Program-made: the position numbers and the translations under genes
Shown here: in pieces, positions 22,421-29,630 of the stretch
How the letters are laid out: the number at the start of each line of letters is the position of its first letter
How positions within the stretch are numbered: position 1 is the first letter of the stretch
Assembly (NCBI RefSeq): GCF_024642085.1
Contig: NZ_JAHEBV010000013.1
Location: 1-64,000 of the forward strand
Length of the DNA stretch: 64,000 nucleotides
Source of the DNA: Novosphingobium sp.
Lineage (GTDB): Bacteria > Pseudomonadota > Alphaproteobacteria > Sphingomonadales > Sphingomonadaceae
Direction: 5' to 3'
The notes under the pieces: model-generated
The model's database searches: none
Told to the model about the DNA's origin: nothing
Seen by the model: only the letters and a program-made list of their open reading frames with translations

Positions 22421-23230
22421 ATGGATCTGATCATCACCGCAATACTGCTGGGCATCGTCGAAGGGCTGACCGAGTTTATCCCTGTATCCTCGACCGGACA
22501 TCTGATCCTGGCATCCGAACTGTTCGGCTATGACGCGGCCACCTGGGCCGTGTTTAATGTCGTCATACAGCTGGGCGCGATCCTGGCTGTGGTGGTGCAA
22601 TACTGGCGGACCTTCTGGGCGGTAGGCAAGGGCCTGCTGCGGCTGGAACGGATCAGCCTTATTTTCGTGCGCAACGTCTTGCTTGGTTTTCTGCCCTCTG
22701 CCGCTCTCGGACTTTTGCTCAAGGACCAGATCCGCGCTCTTCTGGGTAGTCCGCTGGTTGTAGCTTGGGCACTGATCGCAGGCGGGATCGCAATCCTGGC
22801 GATCGAACGTCTGGCCAAAACTGGACCAGCCAGCGGCGTGGCCCAGCTGCCCATGCGCCAGGCGCTGGGTGTCGGATTGTTTCAGTGCGTAGCGATGATT
22901 CCGGGTGTCAGCCGGTCGGGCGCGACGATCATGGGCGCGCTGGCTATGGGAATAGAACGTCGAACTGCGGCTGAATTCAGCTTTTTCCTTGCTATCCCGA
23001 CCATGGTAGGCGCCACTGCGCTGGAACTGTGGGACAGCCGCGCCGAACTGATGGCCGGCGGCGGACCGGTGGGGTGGACGCATATCGCTGTCGGCTTTGC
23101 CGTGTCTTTTGTCGTCGCGCTGGCAGTGATCAAGGTGTTTGTTGCCTATGTCAGCCGGGCGGGCTTTGCGCCTTTCGCCTGGTACCGGATGGCAGCGGGC
23201 GGCCTTGCAATTTTCTTCCTGGCCCGATGA
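22421..23230 (+). CDS. uppP: Undecaprenyl-diphosphatase (bacitracin resistance protein)
   Basis: A 269-residue membrane phosphatase that converts undecaprenyl diphosphate to the monophosphate, recycling the lipid carrier for peptidoglycan and surface glycans. The two active-site blocks are clear: EGLTEFIPVSSTGHLIL (residues about 14-30) and PGVSRSGATIMGAL (about 162-175), the latter holding the catalytic Arg/Ser. Eight membrane helices can be seen. The length is typical for BacA/UppP. It probably shares a transcript with the preceding DsbA-like gene. Confidence 0.96.
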   Translation: MDLIITAILLGIVEGLTEFIPVSSTGHLILASELFGYDAATWAVFNVVIQLGAILAVVVQYWRTFWAVGKGLLRLERISLIFVRNVLLGFLPSAALGLLLKDQIRALLGSPLVVAWALIAGGIAILAIERLAKTGPASGVAQLPMRQALGVGLFQCVAMIPGVSRSGATIMGALAMGIERRTAAEFSFFLAIPTMVGATALELWDSRAELMAGGGPVGWTHIAVGFAVSFVVALAVIKVFVAYVSRAGFAPFAWYRMAAGGLAIFFLAR

Positions 23231-23238
23231 AAACATCG

Positions 23239-23263
23239 GGAACTAGTTTCCCCTTGGTTTGTT
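23239..23263 (+). promoter_or_regulatory. Possible EcfG (general stress) promoter for a small lipoprotein
   Basis: GGAAC, sixteen bases, then TGTT matches the alphaproteobacterial EcfG consensus GGAAC-N16/17-CGTT with one mismatch. It lies about 85 bases before the lipoprotein start. The same bases also form a small hairpin (GGGAA-CTAGT-TTCCC) that could instead be a weak terminator for uppP. Confidence 0.4.
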
Positions 23264-23346
23264 GATGTCCTGTTGGCGAGGGTTTGCCCGCCGCCAATGC
23301 GTTCAAGCGCACCCGATCCAGGTGGGCACCAACAAGGGATGAGATC

Positions 23347-23646
23347 ATGAAGTCATTTTACAAGAGCGTTATGCTGGCCTCGACCGCAGCCATGGCCCTG
23401 GGCCTGACGGCTTGCGACAGCGCCAAGGAAAACGCTGACGAAGCAGCGGCACAGGCTGTGCGCGAATCCGGTGAAGCCGCTGAAGCGTCGATCAATGCAT
23501 CGGCAGCTGCGATGGATGCGTCGGGTGCGACGACTGACCAGGTACAGGCCGTCGAAGCCAAGGGCGAAGCAGCAGCAGACGCTGCTGATGCCAAGGCTGA
23601 CGCCATGGAAAACAAGGCTGACAAGATGGATGCCAAGCCTGAATAA
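23347..23646 (+). CDS. Small alanine-rich lipoprotein
   Basis: A 99-residue predicted lipoprotein. The signal sequence MKSFYKSVMLASTAAMALG leads to a lipobox LTAC (Cys about residue 23). The mature part is Ala/Glu/Asp-rich with heptad-like spacing (DEAAAQAVRESGEAAEASI, AKGEAAADAADAKADAME), suggesting an extended helical or coiled-coil domain. An AAGGGATGAG RBS precedes the ATG at 23347. After the Cys it shares DSAKE(E/N)A with the lipoprotein at 43678. An envelope-stress role would fit its EcfG-like promoter, but function is unknown. It is followed by a strong terminator. Confidence 0.85.
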   Translation: MKSFYKSVMLASTAAMALGLTACDSAKENADEAAAQAVRESGEAAEASINASAAAMDASGATTDQVQAVEAKGEAAADAADAKADAMENKADKMDAKPE

Positions 23647-23681
23647 CTAGCACTTGCGCGCCCCTTCCGGGGGCACCGAGG

Positions 23682-23713
23682 GGCCGGCGGTTGCAGCGAC
23701 CGCCGGCCTTTTT
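23682..23713 (+). terminator. Intrinsic terminator after the small lipoprotein
   Basis: A ten-base perfect stem GGCCGGCGGT / ACCGCCGGCC with a seven-base loop is followed directly by TTTTT. It ends the plus-strand lipoprotein transcript. The opposite strand has no T-run, so it does not serve phhA. Confidence 0.92.
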
Positions 23714-23722
23714 CTATTCAGG

Positions 23723-24664
23723 TCAGACCGGTGCGGCGCCGCTGCCCCGTCCGCCGCGCAGGAAATATTCCAGGGTGCCGCGGTGCAGGACGTCATCAAT
23801 GTCGATTATGGCCGTGTTGGCATAAGTGAAGCCAGGGGCAAGGCTGCGGTAAAGCCGGTCGAAATCACGGTCGACAGTCTGGTGAAACAAATCGTCGAAG
23901 CTTTCGATGACGAAATAGGTCGGTTGCAGGTCATCGATCACATAGTCGGTGCGCATTACCCGGTCTACGTTGAGCATGATGCGATTGGGGCTTTGTGCCT
24001 CCAGGCAGAACACCGCCTCGGCCGGGCCGGACAGGATGCCCGCGCCATAAGCGCGCAAATCCGATCCTTCCAGAACGAGGCCGAACTCCACCGTGTACCA
24101 GTACAATGACCCCAGCGATTTCAGCCGGTTATAGCGCATCGCCTTCCAGCCGGCCCGGCCGTATTCCTGCATATAGTCGGCATAGGTCGGATCGGCCAGC
24201 ATCGGAACATGGCCGAAGACGTCATGGAACACGTCGGGTTCCTGGATATAATCAAAGGTTTGGCGCGTCCGGATGAAGTTGCCGGCGGGAAAACGCCGGT
24301 TGGCCAGATGCCAGAAGAACACATGATCGGGGATCAGCATCGGCACGGGCACCACGCTCCAACCGGTCAGTGCATTCAGCTGTTCGGACAACCGGGCAAA
24401 ATCCGGCACCCCGCTGCGTCCCAGCCCAAGCTTTTGCGTGCCAGCCAAGAAGGCGCTGGCCGCGCGGCCTGGCAGTATATCCATCTGCCGCGCGTACAGG
24501 TCGTTCCAGATGCCGTCCTCGTCGCTGGAATAGATCCGTTGCTGCGGTTCGATCCAATCTTCGCCGACATGGTCTGGCCGGTTGAGCGGCGCCGTGAATA
24601 CAGCGGGATCGCCTTGCGGCAATCGGGCAAAGTCGGGCTCGTCAAGGGCAGGGGCTTGCGACAT
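23723..24664 (-). CDS. phhA: Phenylalanine-4-hydroxylase
   Basis: A 313-residue iron- and pterin-dependent monooxygenase that converts phenylalanine to tyrosine. The facial triad is visible: two His in EPDVFHDVFGHVPML (about residues 140-154) and Glu in YWYTVEFGLV (about 190-199). Substrate and pterin-site residues include LIPDHVFFWHLANRRFPAGNF. It is a single catalytic domain of usual bacterial length, slightly extended at the C-terminus by a Gly-rich tail. The start at 24664 (MSQAPALDE) is chosen because the further upstream ATG adds an unrelated 26-residue leader. It is divergent from ppk2. Confidence 0.95.
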   Translation of the reverse strand: MSQAPALDEPDFARLPQGDPAVFTAPLNRPDHVGEDWIEPQQRIYSSDEDGIWNDLYARQMDILPGRAASAFLAGTQKLGLGRSGVPDFARLSEQLNALTGWSVVPVPMLIPDHVFFWHLANRRFPAGNFIRTRQTFDYIQEPDVFHDVFGHVPMLADPTYADYMQEYGRAGWKAMRYNRLKSLGSLYWYTVEFGLVLEGSDLRAYGAGILSGPAEAVFCLEAQSPNRIMLNVDRVMRTDYVIDDLQPTYFVIESFDDLFHQTVDRDFDRLYRSLAPGFTYANTAIIDIDDVLHRGTLEYFLRGGRGSGAAPV

Positions 24665-24768
24665 GGTTGCAGTTGTAACTTTTCCAAAGCGGGACAGCAA
24701 CGCCGTTTGCGGCCCGTTGCTAAGGGCGCGCGCTTGGCGCAAGCTGTGCGTTTAAGGGATGGCCATTC

Positions 24769-25548
24769 ATGAAACGCTTAAAGCGCAAAAAGTTCGATAC
24801 GTTCTACGCCCCGCTTGAGGAAGAACTGGTGGCGATGGCGCGCTGGGTCGCCAAGACCGGTGCGCGCGTTCTGGTCATATTTGAAGGGCGCGACACCGCC
24901 GGCAAGGGCGGGGCAATCGAAGCGGTACGTTCTCCGTTAAATCCGCGTCAATGCCGTACGGTGGCGCTGACCAAGCCGAGCGACCGCGAAAAGACCGAGT
25001 GGTATTTCCAGCGCTATGTCGCACATTTGCCAGCAGCGGGCGAAATCGTGCTGTTTGACCGCAGCTGGTACAACCGGGCCGGTGTTGAAAAGGTCATGGG
25101 CTACGCCACGGATAAAGAGGTTCAGGCTTTTTTGGCTCAGGTTCCGCGGTTTGAGGATCTGCTGATTGATGACGGGGTTTTGCTGTTCAAATATTGGCTG
25201 ACGACAGATCAGGACAAGCAGGAGGAGCGGTTCGCCGAGCGCCTCGATGATCCGCTCAAACGCTGGAAGCTGTCGCCGATCGATCTGGCCGCGCGCGAGA
25301 AGTATGCTGACTACACCAAGGCGCGCGAGGCTATGCTCAAAGCGACCCACAGCGACAAGGCGCCTTGGACGCTGGTCGATTTCAACGATCAGCGCCGGGG
25401 CCGCCTGACCCTGATTCGCGACCTGCTCGACCGGCTGCCCGACACGGCAGTTGCGCCCGATGATCTTGTTCTGGCGCCACTGGGCCACGAGCCGTTGGTG
25501 GAAGACTATGCGGTATTGCAGCCGATCGCGACCTACAGGCCCGATTGA
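24769..25548 (+). CDS. ppk2: Polyphosphate kinase 2 family protein
   Basis: A 259-residue PPK2-type kinase that moves phosphate between polyphosphate and nucleotides. Walker A is in FEGRDTAGKGGAIEAV (residues about 40-54), then LNPRQCRTVALTKPSDREKTEWYFQRYV. Walker B with the lid is in VLFDRSWYNRAGVEKVMGY (about 92-110), then KYWLTTDQDKQEERFAERLDDPLKRWKLSP. The length and the single kinase domain fit class I PPK2 enzymes, which mostly phosphorylate nucleoside diphosphates; the class is not certain from sequence alone. No associated ppk1 or ppx is in the window. Confidence 0.94.
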   Translation: MKRLKRKKFDTFYAPLEEELVAMARWVAKTGARVLVIFEGRDTAGKGGAIEAVRSPLNPRQCRTVALTKPSDREKTEWYFQRYVAHLPAAGEIVLFDRSWYNRAGVEKVMGYATDKEVQAFLAQVPRFEDLLIDDGVLLFKYWLTTDQDKQEERFAERLDDPLKRWKLSPIDLAAREKYADYTKAREAMLKATHSDKAPWTLVDFNDQRRGRLTLIRDLLDRLPDTAVAPDDLVLAPLGHEPLVEDYAVLQPIATYRPD

Positions 25549-25675
25549 GCCGCGCCGAGCCTTGACTTTCAGCCCGCGCTGACGCATTGGCGCGACCTTC
25601 CGGGGCGGCGCTTGCGTGCCGCCTCAACAGTTTCAGGGGCCTTCGCGCCCGAATCGAGAGTTCAGGACAAGAGCC

Positions 25676-25843
25676 ATGGCGAAGCCCGCAACCGTCAAGA
25701 TCCGGCTGGTCTCCACCGCCGACACCGGCTTCTTCTACGTCACGAAGAAGAATCCGCGCAACACGACCGAGAAGATGACCTTCCGCAAGTATGACCCGGT
25801 CGTGCGCAAGCATGTCGAGTTCAAGGAAGCGAAGATCAAGTAA
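25676..25843 (+). CDS. rpmG: 50S ribosomal protein L33
   Basis: A 55-residue ribosomal protein. [20 protein letters not shown], then [21 protein letters not shown] and the basic ending EFKEAKIK, are the full alphaproteobacterial L33 pattern. It lacks the zinc-binding CxxC pairs, so it is the zinc-free (C-) form. It lies alone between ppk2 and lolA, 127 bases after the former and 52 before the latter. Expression from its own promoter is likely, but no clear hexamers stand out beyond a TTGACT at 25562. Confidence 0.97.
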   Translation: MAKPATVKIRLVSTADTGFFYVTKKNPRNTTEKMTFRKYDPVVRKHVEFKEAKIK

Positions 25844-25895
25844 GGAACCCCGGGGTTCATTCAGAGTTCAAGCCCCGTTCCTTAACGGAGTTGGC

Positions 25896-26549
25896 ATGAA
25901 CAGCTTGATTTCCAAAACCCGCCTTATCGCATGTGCCGCCGTTTCGGCGGTGCTCGTCGTTTCCGCCAGCCAACCTTCCGCCGTGCTGGCGCAGGGTGCC
26001 GCCACACAGGGTGACCTGGCTCAGGCAGTCGGTGCGCTGCGCGGTATTTCGACCTTGCGCGCCGATTTCGTCCAGACCGATCGCAATGGCAAACGGATGG
26101 GCGGTGTGCTGACCTTGAAGCGCCCGGGCCGGATCCGGTTCCAATATGAAAAGGGCGTCCCGATCCTGGTCGTGTCCGATGGATCGGCCCTTACTTTCGT
26201 CGACTATTCGGTGCGCCAGGTGCAACGCTGGCCGATCAAGAACAGTCCGCTGGGCGCGCTGCTTGATCCGAACCGCGACGTCATGAAGTACGGAAGGCTG
26301 GTTCCGGTCGGCAATCCGAACGTGGTCGGAATCGAAGTGCGTGACAAGGGCCATCCGGAATACGGGATCATTACCCTGATGTTCGTGCGCAAGGGATCGG
26401 CGCCAGGCGGCCTTGAACTGTCGAGCTGGGCCTCGCTCGACTCGCAGAATAACCGCACCGTGATCAACCTCAGTAATCACCGGTATGGCGCGGCGGTTCC
26501 TGACAATACGTTCAAGTTCAACGACCCGCGCAGTGCCACTCGTCGATGA
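25896..26549 (+). CDS. lolA: Outer-membrane lipoprotein carrier protein LolA family
   Basis: A 217-residue periplasmic protein. The signal peptide spans about residues 1-32 and ends AVLA-QGA. The mature domain begins GDLAQAVGALRGISTLRADFVQTDRNGKRMGGVLTLKRPG in broken form, matching the LolA opening in which the first strand and helix bind lipid. QYEKGVPILVVSDGSALTF and the later LELSSWASLDSQNNRTVINL follow the LolA fold. It carries lipoproteins across the periplasm from LolCDE to the outer membrane. The ATG at 25896 follows ACGGAG. Several lipoprotein clients are encoded nearby, but that is not specific evidence. Confidence 0.93.
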   Translation: MNSLISKTRLIACAAVSAVLVVSASQPSAVLAQGAATQGDLAQAVGALRGISTLRADFVQTDRNGKRMGGVLTLKRPGRIRFQYEKGVPILVVSDGSALTFVDYSVRQVQRWPIKNSPLGALLDPNRDVMKYGRLVPVGNPNVVGIEVRDKGHPEYGIITLMFVRKGSAPGGLELSSWASLDSQNNRTVINLSNHRYGAAVPDNTFKFNDPRSATRR

Positions 26550-26583
26550 GGGCGAACGGCCCATCGTGGGCCGTGTGCTGGCT

Positions 26584-26599
26584 GCGACAAACTGCGACA
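26584..26599 (+). promoter_or_regulatory. GCGACA direct-repeat box before the candidate small RNA
   Basis: CTGCGACAAA occurs twice in perfect tandem, placing GCGACA at 26584-26589 and 26594-26599 with a ten-base period. Ten-base direct repeats are the normal layout of OmpR-family response-regulator sites. Seventeen bases after the second copy comes CATGGG (26617-26622), which could be a poor -10. The same box, with a much better -10, precedes the EF-hand/two-component operon at 61 kb. Confidence 0.55.
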
Positions 26600-26627
26600 A
26601 ATCTGGCGCGATTGTTCATGGGCCAGC

Positions 26628-26779
26628 AAGCCAAATCGGCCTAGAACCGTGAGTGACGGCGCGACCTGAGGCGGGTTTCCCCCCTGTTGCCCGCACCTCC
26701 AGTGAGGGCGCACCGTCAAAGCGTGACGAACGCACAAAGGAACCCTCGGTCCAATGCCCCCGGACCGAGGGTTTTCTTT
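26628..26779 (+). ncRNA. Candidate structured small RNA between lolA and xth
   Basis: About 150 bases with no ORF but strong structure. Hairpin 1 (26654-26718) pairs TGACGG with CCGTCA, then GCG/CGC, CCT/AGG, GAG/CTC and GCGGG/CCCGC, exposing a 14-base loop with six consecutive C. Hairpin 2 (26721-26733) is GCGT-GACGA-ACGC. Hairpin 3 is a 12-base perfect intrinsic terminator. The C-rich loop resembles the anti-Shine-Dalgarno loops of many alphaproteobacterial sRNAs. I do not recognise the family. The 5' end is inferred from the repeat box upstream. It could alternatively be an attenuator in an xth leader. Confidence 0.55.
26741..26779 (+). terminator. Strong intrinsic terminator upstream of xth
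   Basis: Perfect 12-base stem AACCCTCGGTCC / GGACCGAGGGTT with a nine-base loop, running into TTTTCTTT. It lies 66 bases before the xth start and about 190 bases after lolA, so it ends either the candidate RNA or lolA readthrough. Confidence 0.93.
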
Positions 26780-26844
26780 CGGCATGTTGACGTGCACTTG
26801 CCGCTGCCCTTGCCGCACTGCGCCTTCGCACCTAAAGCCGGGCC

Positions 26845-27636
26845 ATGGTTTCTCTAGCTACCTGGAACATCAATTCTGTCCGTCTGCGCGCCAATCAGGT
26901 GGCGCGATTTCTGATCCAGGAGCAGCCCGATGTGCTGTGCTTGCAAGAAATCAAGACCGAGGAAAAGCACTTCCCCCATGAGGTGTTCGAGGACCTGGGA
27001 TATACCCACCGCGCTGTCCACGGGCAAAAAGGCTATCACGGGGTGGCGACAGTAAGCCGCATTCCCTTTCGCGAGCTGGATCGCCATGACTGGCAAGCCA
27101 ATGGCGAGGCGCGGCATGTCGGCGTGGAGCTGCTGGGAGCCGGGCAGGGTATGGTAATTGAAAACGTCTACATCCCAGCTGGCGGGGATGTGCCGGACCG
27201 TGAGCAGAACGTGAAGTTCGGCCAGAAGCTGGACTTCCTCGAACGCATGGCCTTCTGGGCCGACAAACTGGACTGCCCGACCGTGATCACCGGCGATTTC
27301 AACATCGCCCCGCTGGATTGCGACGTCTATGATCACAAGGCGCTGCTGAAGGTTGTCAGCCACACCCCGATAGAGATCGAAGCACTCGAACGCTTTCGCA
27401 CCGCGCACGGCTTTGCCGATCTGGGCCGCAAGCACATTCCTGCTCCGGAACGGAACTATTCGTGGTGGTCGTACCGCACCTACTGGCAGGACAAGGATCG
27501 CGGACGGCGGCTCGATCACATGTGGGCCTCGCCCGATCTGGCCGCACAATCGCGCAGTCACCGGCTGGTCGAAGAAACCCGTAAATGGGAACAGCCGAGC
27601 GATCACATTCCGTTGGTGACGGAGTTTGATCTGTGA
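26845..27636 (+). CDS. xth: Exodeoxyribonuclease III
   Basis: A 263-residue Mg-dependent AP endonuclease and 3'-5' exonuclease for base-excision repair. Family blocks are all present: MVSLATWNINSVRLR with the Asn ligand, LCLQEIKTEE with the metal-binding Glu, GDFNIAPLDCDVYDHK with catalytic Asp and Asn, RRLDHMWAS, and the C-terminal SDHIPLV with the catalytic Asp-His. The length is typical. Its stop overlaps the GTG start of ribA as GTGA, so the two genes are translationally coupled. Confidence 0.97.
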   Translation: MVSLATWNINSVRLRANQVARFLIQEQPDVLCLQEIKTEEKHFPHEVFEDLGYTHRAVHGQKGYHGVATVSRIPFRELDRHDWQANGEARHVGVELLGAGQGMVIENVYIPAGGDVPDREQNVKFGQKLDFLERMAFWADKLDCPTVITGDFNIAPLDCDVYDHKALLKVVSHTPIEIEALERFRTAHGFADLGRKHIPAPERNYSWWSYRTYWQDKDRGRRLDHMWASPDLAAQSRSHRLVEETRKWEQPSDHIPLVTEFDL

Positions 27637-28691
27637 CCAGCCCGGCGCGGCGGGTGGCCATGGCGCTGGATGCGCTGCGCCATGGCTGGCCGATTGCAGT
27701 CGAAGGCGGAGCGATGCTGCTGCCGGCAGAGACCGGTTTTGCCCCAGGGGCGACCAGTGCGACCATGCTGATCAGCGCGGCGCGCGCCGGCACGCTCAAA
27801 CTGGCCAACCAGCGTGAAGCAGCCGAGCCACACGCCCCGGTGCTGATCCGCGCTGCCGAGCCATTCGACCTGGCCCAGGCGCGGGCGCTGGCCGATCCGG
27901 CGCTGGATTTGCGTTATCCCATGAAAGGGCCGTTCCGTGCCGAGCATCTTGGTTGGTCCGAAGCCGCCGCCGCGGCCATGGATCTGGCGCGGCTGGCCGG
28001 TATCCTCCCGGCCTTTCTGGTCGATCCCGGCAACGGCGGCGAGGCGCAGGGCGTGTCGGCGCAGGATCTGTCGGTTTGGCAGGACACATCTGCGCTGTCC
28101 GTCGCTGCGCGCGCGCGCTTACCTGTTGCCGCTGCCGATGACGCCGAGATCGTCGCCTTCCGTTCGGCAGACGACCTGCGCGAACATGTTGCGCTGGTAA
28201 TCGGCCAGCGCTCGGGCGACCGGGCGCCTTTGGTCCGGCTTCATTCCGAATGTCTGACTGGCGATATCCTTGGCAGCCTGAAATGCGATTGCGGCCCGCA
28301 GCTTGATGCCGCATTGGCGGCGATGGCCGAAGAGGCCACCAAGGGCGGCTGGGGTGTGCTGCTTTACCTGCGCCAGGAAGGGCGCGGCATCGGCCTCATC
28401 AACAAGCTGCGCGCTTACCAGTTGCAAGACCAGGGTTTCGATACCATCGACGCCAACAACCGTCTGGGCCTGCCGACCGAAGCGCGCGACTTTCCCGTGG
28501 CGGCAAGGATGCTTGACTTGCTCGGCGTCGGCGCGATCCGGCTGATGACCAACAATCCGGCCAAGGTCGCGGCGCTCGAAGCGGCGGGTGTCACGGTGTC
28601 CGAACGGGTTCCGCACCAGCTTCCGGCCAATCCTCACAATGTCCGCTACCTGGCCACCAAGCGCGACCGTAGCGGGCATTTGTTTAAATAG
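27633..28691 (+). CDS. ribA: GTP cyclohydrolase II with an extra N-terminal domain
   Basis: A 352-residue protein whose C-terminal half is RibA, which opens GTP in the first step of riboflavin synthesis. The zinc site is HSECLTGDILGSLKCDCG (about residues 204-221), the active-site block is RQEGRGIGLINKLRAYQLQ, and the end is MTNNPAKVAALEAAGV with a usual LPANPHNVRYLATK tail. The first 150 or so residues form an additional domain placed like the RibB part of bifunctional RibBA, but I see no RibB catalytic acidic motif, so it is probably inactive. The GTG start overlaps the xth stop. Confidence 0.94.
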   Translation: MTSPARRVAMALDALRHGWPIAVEGGAMLLPAETGFAPGATSATMLISAARAGTLKLANQREAAEPHAPVLIRAAEPFDLAQARALADPALDLRYPMKGPFRAEHLGWSEAAAAAMDLARLAGILPAFLVDPGNGGEAQGVSAQDLSVWQDTSALSVAARARLPVAAADDAEIVAFRSADDLREHVALVIGQRSGDRAPLVRLHSECLTGDILGSLKCDCGPQLDAALAAMAEEATKGGWGVLLYLRQEGRGIGLINKLRAYQLQDQGFDTIDANNRLGLPTEARDFPVAARMLDLLGVGAIRLMTNNPAKVAALEAAGVTVSERVPHQLPANPHNVRYLATKRDRSGHLFK

Positions 28692-28753
28692 AGCATTCCC
28701 GGACAGGCATCGCCGGACTGCGCAGGTTATAACGGGCCTGTCAGGAGGAAAGG

Positions 28754-29626
28754 ATGAACGCGGTTCGGAAAGCAGCTTATCTTCAGCGAATGGTGCGCGT
28801 GCTCATGCATATCGATGCGCATCTGTACGAACCGCTGAAGGTTGGGCGTCTGGCCGAGGTTGCGGCGTTTTCGCCATTCCACTTTCAGCGGCAATTTTCC
28901 GCGCTTTATGGGATCACTGTCGGCGCTTATGAGCGGGCACTGCGGCTCAAACGCGCGGGGATGCAGCTTGCGTTCCGGCAGGACACGGTCACCCAGATCG
29001 CCATCGACGCGGGCTATGAAGGCAATGAAGCCTTTGCCCGCGCCCTGCGCAACTGGCTTGATCAAACGCCAACCGGACTGCGTGATCTGCCCGATTGGGA
29101 ATCCTGGCACGCGGCACTAGCGCCGCTGGCAAATGTCAGGAGGACATACATGACTGCATCCTATTCGCTGGACGACGTGCGCATTGTCGACTTCCCCGCC
29201 ACGCCCGTGGTGATCCTTACCCACCGCGGCAGTCCGCTGCGTATCGGCGATTCGATCCGTCAGCTGATCGAATGGCGCCGCGCCAACAATCTGCCGCCGT
29301 CGAAGGCCGCGACCTTCAATATCTTTCGGGGCGATCCGGACGAGGTTCTGCCCGAGGCATTCCGAATGGACCTTGCCGTGGCAACGCAATGCCAACCAGG
29401 TGACGGAATGGTGCGCGTCGAAATCTCTGGCGGCCGCTGTGCAGTACTGCGCCAGATTGGATCAGGGGATGACTTGCGAGCAGCTTTCGCCTTTCTGTAT
29501 GGCGACTGGTGGCCTGAAAGCGGAGAAGAGGCGCGCGATGCGCCGCCCTTTGCCCAACGCATAAGCTTCTTTCCCGATGTCGCCGAACACCTGGCCGTGA
29601 CCGACCTGTTCCTGCCGCTGAAGTAA
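28754..29626 (+). CDS. AraC family regulator with GyrI-like effector domain
   Basis: A 290-residue protein with an N-terminal AraC-type double helix-turn-helix (about residues 10-115: AEVAAFSPFHFQRQFSALYG for the first, TVTQIAIDAGYEGNEAFARAL for the second). A GyrI/Rob-like ligand-binding domain follows (about 135-290, from VRIVDFPATPVVILTHRG to HLAVTDLFLPLK). This is the Rob/SoxS-like layout that senses small amphipathic molecules. A perfect AGGAGGAAAGG ribosome-binding site precedes the ATG. Targets are unknown; the adjacent convergent gene is a beta-helix protein. Confidence 0.93.
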   Translation: MNAVRKAAYLQRMVRVLMHIDAHLYEPLKVGRLAEVAAFSPFHFQRQFSALYGITVGAYERALRLKRAGMQLAFRQDTVTQIAIDAGYEGNEAFARALRNWLDQTPTGLRDLPDWESWHAALAPLANVRRTYMTASYSLDDVRIVDFPATPVVILTHRGSPLRIGDSIRQLIEWRRANNLPPSKAATFNIFRGDPDEVLPEAFRMDLAVATQCQPGDGMVRVEISGGRCAVLRQIGSGDDLRAAFAFLYGDWWPESGEEARDAPPFAQRISFFPDVAEHLAVTDLFLPLK

Positions 29627-29630
29627 CTGT

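Noticed and set aside
25847..25875. GGAAC-N16-AGTT after rpmG as an EcfG promoter for lolA.
   Set aside because: The -10 part mismatches at its key first base and the GGAAC belongs to a local GC-rich inverted sequence; weaker than the 23239 case.
26590..26780. The lolA-xth RNA candidate as 6S RNA or SRP RNA.
   Set aside because: The 6S closing-stem and bubble pattern and the SRP GGAA tetraloop region are not present.
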